Shown here in pieces: positions 1 to 5,254 of a stretch of 41,456 nt of DNA. Origin of the DNA: a virus; IMG/VR virus record IMGVR_UViG_3300045242_000195, positions 1 through 41,456 of that record, one strand, 5' to 3'. The notes beneath the pieces were generated by a model, which was given only the letters and a program-made list of their open reading frames with translations, was not told the origin of the DNA and ran no database searches. Made by a program: the position numbers and the translations under genes. Positions within the stretch are counted from its first letter, which is position 1. The number at the start of each line of letters is the position of its first letter.

Positions 1-90
1 GCCATCATTCGTCAGAGCCGGGAGCGGGGCGAGGTTGAGAACGCCATGGCCGCCTACAAGAGACTGACCGGCGCCGACTGGCGCATGTGA
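1..90 (+). CDS. 3' end of the small lysogeny-block gene that starts at 40984
   Basis: Bases 1-90 encode the last 29 residues and TGA stop of the protein starting at 40984, ending in ADWRM. It is the same gene seen twice because the circle was opened inside it, so it should not be counted as a second gene. Confidence 0.8.
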   Translation, partial: AIIRQSRERGEVENAMAAYKRLTGADWRM

Positions 91-143
91 TTTTTCGAGT
101 TTCGTCCGGGCTTCGCAGCCGGGCGGGAAGCGCAGAGCCCAAG
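1..143. repeat. Left copy of terminal direct repeat (contig circularity)
   Basis: These bases recur at 41314-41456 with one mismatch (G at 127, A at 41440). The last gene of the window ends inside the repeat, so the molecule most simply closes into a circle of about 41.3 kb. The repeat ends inside the stem of the hairpin at 135-174, the kind of structure where an assembly can break. It could instead be a genuine short terminal redundancy. The single mismatch leaves this slightly open. Confidence 0.85.
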
Positions 144-174
144 CCCCTCGCCCCCCCGCAAAGGGCTTGGGCTC
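135..174. terminator. 12-bp stem hairpin upstream of the ParB-like gene
   Basis: GAGCCCAAGCCC (135-146) pairs perfectly with GGGCTTGGGCTC (163-174) around a 16-nt loop. No T-run follows, so it is not a classic intrinsic terminator. It sits between the stop at 90 and the start at 199, just before the Shine-Dalgarno AAGGAGG (185-191). It may be a weak terminator, an attenuator or an RNA-stabilising stem. Confidence 0.4.
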
Positions 175-198
175 GCGCCCCAACCAAGGAGGAAGGCA

Positions 199-1143
199 AT
201 GACAAATGTTGAACTCGCAGAAATCATCTCCCTTCCCGTCACTGAATTTCTTGAAATGTCGGCGGCCCCAGGACATCGCAACAGCGAGGGACGAGCAGCA
301 GCGGCGGAACATCTGAAAACATTGGTTCCCGAACATCTTGAAGTTGCGATAGCAGAATATCCCGATCCATCGGCACCCAGTGGCGTGAGGCGTGTTCGAA
401 TGACCGGCAACACCAGGGCGCAAGTATGGAAGTGTGGGCTCTCCAACGCCGTCCCCGAGTCTGTAAGCGCCCGGCTGTATCGCATGAAGAGCGAAACGGA
501 GGTGCGCGAACGAATGCTGCGGCACGATAGTCGCGAGCAAGCGTGGTCGGCGGCGGATTTGATGTATCGCGCCTATGACATGACCTTCGGTCCTGAATGG
601 CGTCCACGGTCCAAAATTTTGGCAGGCAGTAACAAACTCACCCAACCCATCAGAAAAGCCGATGCGATCGTCAATCACGCTCGCTATTCACCAGACCCGG
701 CCGTAAAGGTCGAGATGATAATGAGGCACTGGATCAAAGAGATTCAGACCCTCGACAACCTATTGGACCGCCCCGTTTCGAACTCGATCAAAGAAAAGGC
801 TCCCTTCACCCAGGGTCTACTCGCCGCGCTGCTCGTGATCTTGCGGTATCGCGACGAACAACAGATCGCCCCCTTCATGCAGACGTTTCCGGACGACGGC
901 GGTACCAAAACCGACGCCGGCCTGGACGGCGTTCAATTGCTGATCGAAGGACTTGGAAAGCCACGCACGAACCCGGACGATTTACTCAGGCGAGCGCTCA
1001 CGTGTTTCAGCTTGTGGGAGGCCAAGAGAGCAGTCTCCCCAAGCTTCAAGAAGTGGGCTGATGCCGTTCAATGGCATCAGGAACAACGTGACGCAAAGCG
1101 CGAAGAGGCTAAGCGTGAACGCCCGGTCGACGCCGCCGAATAA
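199..1143 (+). CDS. ParB-like nuclease-fold protein (314 aa), lysogeny block
   Basis: ATG follows a strong Shine-Dalgarno (AAGGAGG, 185-191). The N-terminal third has the pattern of a ParB/Srx-like domain: a HLKTLVPEH segment, then a strand with R-V-R-M-T-G-N-T-R near residues 66-74 in the place of the DGxxR core, then a segment ending in HDSREQAWSA. Phage and plasmid relatives often read 'DG(H/N)TRxxxW' here. The C-terminal two thirds are helical and charged, with no family I recognise. ParB-like proteins act in partition, transcription regulation or nicking, and this one could matter if the element is ever maintained extrachromosomally. No ParA is present. The fold call is from motif reading only. 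Confidence 0.5.
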   Translation: MTNVELAEIISLPVTEFLEMSAAPGHRNSEGRAAAAEHLKTLVPEHLEVAIAEYPDPSAPSGVRRVRMTGNTRAQVWKCGLSNAVPESVSARLYRMKSETEVRERMLRHDSREQAWSAADLMYRAYDMTFGPEWRPRSKILAGSNKLTQPIRKADAIVNHARYSPDPAVKVEMIMRHWIKEIQTLDNLLDRPVSNSIKEKAPFTQGLLAALLVILRYRDEQQIAPFMQTFPDDGGTKTDAGLDGVQLLIEGLGKPRTNPDDLLRRALTCFSLWEAKRAVSPSFKKWADAVQWHQEQRDAKREEAKRERPVDAAE

Positions 1144-1186
1144 CCCGAAGGCGGCACCTTGCCGCCACCGAACAGGAGAGCGAGAG

Positions 1187-1387
1187 ATGGCGAAGAAGGA
1201 AAACATCGCGCGCTATACGTCTGAAGAACTTACGGCGATGATTGCACGCGGCGAAGACCGCAGCGACATGGCCAAGGCCAATCGCGAAATGACCGAGGAA
1301 GAGATCGTCGCGCAGATCCTCGCCGAAGGCGTCGAAGACCTCGACGAATGGAATAGCGGCCAAATCTGGAAGGGCCTGCCACGGTGA
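1187..1387 (+). CDS. BrnA-antitoxin-like small protein (66 aa), no cognate toxin
   Basis: I start at ATG 1187 because AGGAGAG lies just upstream; an upstream extension would run back into the preceding gene. The sequence IARYTSEELTAMIARGEDRSDMAKANREMTEEEI closely follows the N-terminal style of BrnA antitoxins (RYT-x-EEL-x-(A/R)-M-x-A-RGEDR-(T/S)-D). BrnA normally follows a BrnT toxin, a small RelE-fold ribonuclease, and ends in a ribbon-helix-helix region. Neither a BrnT upstream nor a clear RHH tail is seen. It may be an orphan antitoxin, a regulator, or an unrelated acidic helical protein. It overlaps the next gene by GTGA. Confidence 0.5.
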   Translation: MAKKENIARYTSEELTAMIARGEDRSDMAKANREMTEEEIVAQILAEGVEDLDEWNSGQIWKGLPR

Positions 1388-1908
1388 ACATCCGCAGTGC
1401 CCGCGATTTGCAGATCGATGGGTTCATGGCGGAAATCGCGAAGCGCGTCCGCAATGGCAGTCCAACACGGGCAGAGGAAGCCGCCTTCCGGCAAATAATG
1501 CGGCTGGTGTCCGATGCCTGGGGAGATTTGAACGGGCTGCTCCGAGCGCATTCGCGGTTTTCGTACATCGCGCTCGCAGGCGGTCGCGTCCGTGACGGGC
1601 GCGATCTTATCGAAAACCCGCAGGAATACTTCGACCATGCGGAGTTCTTCCGCTGGCCCAAGACGCCGTACCGCGCCGCCGCCATTGTCGCGCATCTCTA
1701 CGACACCACGCCCGCGAAAGCGGCCGATTACGCCACGGAAGTAGGCTTGCAGACGCACGTGCCGCCCATACCGCGCGCATCTTGGTACTATCCGGGCCGC
1801 ACGATCCTTGTCTGCTACACGCGCCCCGGCAGCGTGCCGATCCAATGGCTCGAGCCGCAAACCAATCCCGAGGCGCTATGGCTGCAACCTCCCGAGGGCG
1901 ACGCATGA
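1384..1908 (+). CDS. Hypothetical phage protein (174 aa)
   Basis: It starts with GTG 1384 overlapping the previous stop (GTGA), which indicates translational coupling. The predicted protein is soluble and mixed alpha/beta, with an aromatic C-terminal half (ASWYYPGRTILVCYTRPGS). I recognise no family. Its place in a tightly overlapping run just upstream of excisionase and integrase suggests a lysogeny-associated role. There is no signal peptide or membrane segment. Confidence 0.6.
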   Translation: MNIRSARDLQIDGFMAEIAKRVRNGSPTRAEEAAFRQIMRLVSDAWGDLNGLLRAHSRFSYIALAGGRVRDGRDLIENPQEYFDHAEFFRWPKTPYRAAAIVAHLYDTTPAKAADYATEVGLQTHVPPIPRASWYYPGRTILVCYTRPGSVPIQWLEPQTNPEALWLQPPEGDA

Positions 1909-2264
1909 CCGAGATCCTGACCGTCAAGGAGGCCGCCGCGCGGCTGCGCATCAGCCGCAGCAAACTTGACGAATTGGTAGAAAAATACCCCTTTTTTATC
2001 CGAAACGGTAATCGTAAGCTGTTTACCGAAACGGATATTTCCCGGCTCATCGACGCGATGCGCCGGGAGGGGGAGAAGAAAACATGCCGGTCGAGCTTCA
2101 AGAACCGCGCCAAGGCAAAACAAAATACTGGTACGCCCGCGGCACTCTCAACGGGAAGCGCTTCGAGCGAAGTACAAAGGCGCTGTCGCGCAAAGACGCG
2201 CAAGCCGTCCTCGATAGCTGGATCGAACGTGGTGAGCTTTCCCCCGCCGGCGACGGCGACGTAA
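1905..2264 (+). CDS. xis: Excisionase-type HTH DNA-binding protein
   Basis: ATG 1905 overlaps the previous stop (ATGA). Residues 1-55 form a MerR/AlpA-like winged HTH (ILTVKEAAARLRISRSKLDE..., a 'wing' at PFFIRNGNRKLF, then TETDISRLIDAM), the usual build of phage recombination directionality factors. It lies directly upstream of the integrase, as excisionases often do. The frame stays open for another ~60 residues, overlapping the integrase by 181 bp and giving a basic, low-complexity tail. Family members are normally 60-75 aa. The tail may be real, with overlapping coding, or the true stop may have been lost. Confidence 0.7.
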   Translation: MTEILTVKEAAARLRISRSKLDELVEKYPFFIRNGNRKLFTETDISRLIDAMRREGEKKTCRSSFKNRAKAKQNTGTPAALSTGSASSEVQRRCRAKTRKPSSIAGSNVVSFPPPATAT

Positions 2265-3094
2265 AGACCTTTTCCCAAGCGGCGCTCGACTACATCAACC
2301 ACCACAAGGACGAGCCCCGCATCGCCAAGCTCGATAGCTATTTCGGCGACACCCCGATCAGCGAGATCGACAATGATGCGATCCGGGCGGCGGCGGTCGC
2401 GCTCTTTCCCAAGGGCACGGCGCAGACGCGCAACCGAGAGCTGTATACGCCCCTCTCCGCGATCCTCAAATTTGCCGGCTGCGAGTTCAAGGTGAAGCGC
2501 CCGAAGGGCTGGCGCGGCGAACAGAAAACCGACTGGCTGCATCCCGAGGAAGCCTTTCGCATCTTCGACGCCGCCGAGACGATCGATGTCGAGTTCTCCA
2601 TTTTCTTGATCGTGCTCAACTATACCGGGGTCCGGCTGTCGGAAGGCACGACCGGCTTCCCCATCGACCGGCTGAAATTCTTCGACAACAAGGACGGCAA
2701 GCGCGTCGGCCATTGCTATGTGCAGAAGACCAAGACCGGCACGCCGCGCGGCGTCCATCTCCCGCCCTTCGTCGCCACGGCCCTGCAACGCCACCCACGC
2801 GGGCTCGACCGTCCGGGCGAGACGGTGTTCCGCTTCCGCAAGAACGGCCGCCTGTACGAATTGCTGGACCTCGTGAGCCAGAAGGCGAGGCGGCCCTTCG
2901 CCCCGCGCCAAGCCTTCCATCTCTTCCGACACACCTATGGGGCCTGGGGCCGCCGCTATGGCGGGCTCGACACCACCGGCCTGATCGCGACCGGGACATG
3001 GAAAGACGAAAGTTCGGTCAGGCGCTACGAACACGCCATCGCGAGCGAGGAAGCGCAGAAGGCCGATCTGATGCCGGTGCCGAAAAAAGCATGA
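2084..3094 (+). CDS. int: Tyrosine recombinase / phage integrase (336 aa)
   Basis: The start is supported by GGGAGGGGGAGAAG just before ATG. Residues 1-50 look like an AP2-type arm-DNA-binding domain (EPRQGKTKYWYARGTLNGKRFERSTKA), ~60-140 like the SAM-like core-binding domain, and 150-336 form the catalytic domain. Catalytic residues are readable: R184 (TGVRLSE), K217 (QKTKTGTPR), H279-x-x-R282 (HLFRH), W306 in place of the second histidine, and nucleophile Y315 (RRYEHA). It should integrate the phage at the tRNA-derived att region about 450 bp downstream. The N-terminal domain is duplicated in the gene at 3864. All catalytic positions are intact. Confidence 0.95.
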   Translation: MPVELQEPRQGKTKYWYARGTLNGKRFERSTKALSRKDAQAVLDSWIERGELSPAGDGDVKTFSQAALDYINHHKDEPRIAKLDSYFGDTPISEIDNDAIRAAAVALFPKGTAQTRNRELYTPLSAILKFAGCEFKVKRPKGWRGEQKTDWLHPEEAFRIFDAAETIDVEFSIFLIVLNYTGVRLSEGTTGFPIDRLKFFDNKDGKRVGHCYVQKTKTGTPRGVHLPPFVATALQRHPRGLDRPGETVFRFRKNGRLYELLDLVSQKARRPFAPRQAFHLFRHTYGAWGRRYGGLDTTGLIATGTWKDESSVRRYEHAIASEEAQKADLMPVPKKA

Positions 3095-3114
3095 TCCAAG
3101 GAAAGGAACCCTCC

Positions 3115-3444
3115 ATGCCCCTCAACGACGCACAGAAGCGCGCCAACGAAGCCCATAACCAATTGATCGCCGAAGGCAAATTCATCGAAGGCGGTTTCGC
3201 TGCCTTCCAGATTATCGTCATTCCCGAGGACGCGCCGCCCGATCAACTGCGCGACATGCGCATGGCGTTCTTTGCCGGCGCCCAATATCTGTTCACTACG
3301 ATCATGACCAAAGGCGAACCGGGCGCGGAGTGGCCCTCCCCGGCCGATTTTAAGAAGAAGATGGATCAGATCCACGACGAATTTACCACGTTCACCGTGA
3401 GCGTTGAGCGGCGCGACGAGATGCGCACGGGACGCTTCAATTGA
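3115..3444 (+). CDS. Conserved-type hypothetical phage protein (109 aa)
   Basis: AAGGAAAGGAA precedes ATG 3115. An alternative ATG at 3091 overlaps the integrase stop and adds 8 residues. The protein is soluble. It contains QLRDMRMAFFAGAQYLFTTI, a pattern I associate with small phage proteins of alphaproteobacteria whose function is unknown. It is the last gene of the lysogeny operon before the att region. No domain can be named with confidence. Confidence 0.65.
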   Translation: MPLNDAQKRANEAHNQLIAEGKFIEGGFAAFQIIVIPEDAPPDQLRDMRMAFFAGAQYLFTTIMTKGEPGAEWPSPADFKKKMDQIHDEFTTFTVSVERRDEMRTGRFN

Positions 3445-3535
3445 CCCATAAGAAAAACGGAATTTCGCGGGCGTCCTTACACGGACTGAACGGGGCAAAA
3501 AACGCCTGTGATCGAAGCGTCAGCGATGAAACCGT
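3445..3535. other. Spacer between lysogeny operon and att region
   Basis: This AT-richer spacer has no gene and no clear intrinsic terminator. It runs into the paired GGTGGAG repeats that open the att region. Confidence 0.3.
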
Positions 3536-3639
3536 GGTGGAGTATTGGTGGAGTTTTGAGCTAACCCATTGATGCGAAAGAGCTTCAGACTCCCTTCACA
3601 CGGGATAGGCCGGAGGTTCGATCCCTCCCGCGCCCACCA
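3536..3639 (+). other. attP: attP region: paired GGTGGAG arms plus the 3' half of a tRNA-Val(CAC)-like gene
   Basis: GGTGGAG occurs at 3536-3542 and 3547-3553, exactly 11 bp apart. From 3590 the sequence reads as a tRNA 3' half: anticodon stem CTCCC, loop TTCACAC (anticodon CAC), GGGAT, then T stem-loop GGAGG-TTCGATC-CCTCC, then acceptor strand CGCGCCC-A-CCA ending at 3639. Phages commonly carry such a half so that the host tRNA is rebuilt after integration. The 7-nt anticodon loop flanked by CTCCC/GGG is a plausible strand-exchange region. A related 70-bp element occurs at 27842 and, inverted, at 39780. Confidence 0.8.
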
Positions 3640-3659
3640 CCAAAAAGCCAATAAAAACA

Positions 3660-3673
3660 GCCCCTTATGGGGC
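3660..3673 (-). terminator. Intrinsic terminator for leftward (late) transcription
   Basis: GCCCC-TTAT-GGGGC forms a tight hairpin. On the minus strand it is followed by TGTTTTTATT, a good U-tract. It would stop the long leftward structural transcript after the S74 gene. Transcription reaching this point would be antisense to the small gene at 3864-4154. Confidence 0.65.
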
Positions 3674-3863
3674 ATCCTTAAACGAGAACAAAAGGTTAAG
3701 TTTCGTACCAAATCGTGCACAAACGTGCCTTTTGCGACCGCTTTCGGTGGAATATCGGGGGACTTTTGTCCCTTCCCTACACCCCCCTAAAATGCTCATT
3801 CGTTCTCTGCCTTCCCAAGCCTTACCGAAACGGCTATTTTTGGCGTTCGCCAGGGGGAGACAA
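3674..3863. other. Gap between att region and the integrase-N-domain gene
   Basis: About 190 bp without a convincing gene. An in-frame extension upstream of ATG 3864 exists but reads as low-quality coding. The stretch ends with the Shine-Dalgarno CAGGGGGAGA before ATG 3864 and presumably holds that gene's promoter. I cannot place -35/-10 boxes confidently. Confidence 0.3.
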
Positions 3864-4154
3864 ATGCCGCTTAAACTTGAGGAACCGAGGAAGGGCAAAT
3901 CGCAATATTGGACCGTGCGGGGCACCATCAACGGCCAACGCATCGACCGAACGACCAAGGCCGTGACGCGGCAGGAGGCCGAGGTCGCGCTCGCCGCCCT
4001 GCGATCCGAACTTGACGAACCCCCGCCTTTCGCACCGCACACCCGATTCAGCCAGGGCGAGCTTCTCGCTGCCTGCAAAATGGCTAAGGATCTGCGCATG
4101 GATGTGGTCATCGATCCAGACGGCAACATCCGGATCACGGATCGAAAGGCTTAG
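3864..4154 (+). CDS. Integrase arm-binding domain fused to a small phage-protein tail (96 aa)
   Basis: ATG 3864 follows GGGGGAGAC. Residues 1-50 align directly with residues 1-50 of the integrase at 2084: both begin MP, then EPR-(Q/K)-GK, then YW, RGT-(L/I)-NG, R-(S/T)-TKA and a late A-x-x-A-L-x-S. This is the predicted AP2-like arm-DNA-binding domain, without any core-binding or catalytic domain. Residues ~62-96 (FSQGELLAACKMAKDLRMDVVIDPDGNIRI) resemble a stand-alone type of small phage protein with pattern 'FTQA-(D/E)-(L/V)...AK...G...IDPDG-I-I'. A domain that can bind integrase arm sites without catalysing suggests a competitor or accessory factor for recombination. It lies beside attP and ends 4 bp inside the convergent S74 gene. 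Confidence 0.75.
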   Translation: MPLKLEEPRKGKSQYWTVRGTINGQRIDRTTKAVTRQEAEVALAALRSELDEPPPFAPHTRFSQGELLAACKMAKDLRMDVVIDPDGNIRITDRKA

Positions 4155-4900
4155 GACAGCGCCGCCTTCGCTTCGAGCGCCGCGATGCGCTTGAGCGCGC
4201 GCGCCAGCAACGCCAAGGCGATATGAGTGAGATCACTATCGTATACCGCTTTGCGCTTGCCGCCCTCGCCTTTAGGGCCGAGATCGGTGTCGTCGACCAG
4301 TTCGGGCGCCGTCAGCGCGAACGCTTCCTCGACCCCTTGGGCCGTATAGCCGTGGTTCCAATCAGTGTGTGATTGGTCCAAATATTTGAACCGGCCCCAA
4401 TTCACCTGGAGGAACGAGGCTTGCAGCGCGTCAAGCTGCTTGTCGTCATAGGGCTCGACCGCCCCCTTCACCGCCGCATCGGACAGATTCGTATTGTTGG
4501 CGGAATAACTCGCCAGCCCGCCGTTCGAATTGAACTGCATCCGCGTTGCCAGGCTGTCGGTCAGAGTGGCAAACCAATTGCTCCCATTATTCGGCGAGGT
4601 ATTGAAATTCATATACACGCCGTTGGGATTGGCGCCTTTATGCCAGATTTCGACCACTTCGCTGCCCGCGACATTGCCGATGAATTCATGCGAAGTCCCC
4701 GCCGGGTTATAGGTCGCATTCGGATCATGCTTGGCATAGCCCGCAGGCGTCACCTGGCCGCGTTCCGTATCGTTGGTGAAAAACTTGATCGGCTGCGCCG
4801 TCTTGGTGACCAGCGACAGATCCCCGCTCGCCCCGGAATAGGCGCCGCTTGAAGTATAGGGCGTGGCCAAAGGCTTCACTCCTATGGAGAGAGCAATCAT
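4151..4900 (-). CDS. Tail-spike-associated protein with C-terminal Peptidase S74 chaperone domain (249 aa)
   Basis: The last ~110 residues are a typical intramolecular chaperone of tailspikes and tail fibres (Peptidase_S74). The cleavage site is Ser140 in SDAAVK with Lys145. It is followed by QLDALQASFLQVNWGRFKYLDQS, the GYTAQGVEEAF motif, a YDSDLTHIALALLARALKRIAALEA helix and the C-terminus. S74 domains trimerise the fibre and then cut themselves off. The N-terminal part (1-139) is beta-rich with Asn/Gly/Ser repeats and is short for a fibre, so this may be a separate receptor-binding subunit. It is the last gene of the late operon. The start (ATG 4900) has no clear Shine-Dalgarno and probably depends on coupling to the upstream gene. 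Confidence 0.8.
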   Translation of the reverse strand: MIALSIGVKPLATPYTSSGAYSGASGDLSLVTKTAQPIKFFTNDTERGQVTPAGYAKHDPNATYNPAGTSHEFIGNVAGSEVVEIWHKGANPNGVYMNFNTSPNNGSNWFATLTDSLATRMQFNSNGGLASYSANNTNLSDAAVKGAVEPYDDKQLDALQASFLQVNWGRFKYLDQSHTDWNHGYTAQGVEEAFALTAPELVDDTDLGPKGEGGKRKAVYDSDLTHIALALLARALKRIAALEAKAALS

Positions 4901-4904
4901 GTGT

Positions 4905-5180
4905 TCAATACACGGATATGATGTTGCCGGCGGAGGTTCCGGCCAGCATCACCATATCGACACGCACCGGAAGCATCGTTCCGGCGGGCACATTGGAAAA
5001 GGCAATGGTGTTCTGGCTTTCCAGCATGCGCACCGCGACATTGCCGGCAGTGCCGATATAGAGCCCGCGGCTTGGCTGCGCGAAGACGGTGGCATCTGAA
5101 GGGGTGACGGCCGCGGCAGAGGGGGCCGGCCCGATGAGGCGCAGCACATGGCCTTTGAGCCATTGGAAAGCATCGGCCAT
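4905..5180 (-). CDS. Spike base protein, RCAP_rcc01079 family (91 aa)
   Basis: The sequence pattern ATxxDATVFAQPSRGLYIGTAGNVAVRM...FSNVPAGTMLPVRVDMVMLAGTSAGNIISVY fits the small beta-rich spike-base family first named from the Rhodobacter capsulatus gene transfer agent. In that particle it joins head spikes to the capsid. It sits between the tailspike and the S74 protein, so here it probably helps attach a receptor-binding spike. The promoter-like element at 5218-5249 lies just upstream, so it and the S74 gene may be transcribed separately. Confidence 0.8.
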   Translation of the reverse strand: MADAFQWLKGHVLRLIGPAPSAAAVTPSDATVFAQPSRGLYIGTAGNVAVRMLESQNTIAFSNVPAGTMLPVRVDMVMLAGTSAGNIISVY

Positions 5181-5217
5181 GAGACGCGCACCCCCTTTTC
5201 AAACTGGAGTGCTTGCT

Positions 5218-5249
5218 AGGAGCGCCATAAAACCGCGCCCCATGTCAAG
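5218..5249 (-). promoter_or_regulatory. Promoter-like element, copy a: CTTGACA-N15-TGGCGCTCCT
   Basis: Read on the minus strand it has CTTGACA, 15 bases, then TGGCGCTCCT(AG). The same blocks with identical spacing occur at 25305-25336 and 34357-34388, each time in an intergenic gap and each time pointing left. It precedes the spike-base gene (start 5180). TTGACA matches a sigma-70 -35 box, but no ordinary -10 box lies at the usual distance. It could be a host-type promoter with an atypical -10 or a site for a phage activator. Confidence 0.55.
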
Positions 5250-5254
5250 ACCAC

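Noticed and set aside
953-1186. Upstream extension of the BrnA-like gene
   Set aside because: The extension lies over the ParB-like gene in another frame. The ribosome site is directly before ATG 1187.
3590-3639. A complete tRNA gene
   Set aside because: Only the anticodon arm to CCA end is present. The D arm and 5' acceptor strand are missing, so it is an att half, not a functional tRNA.
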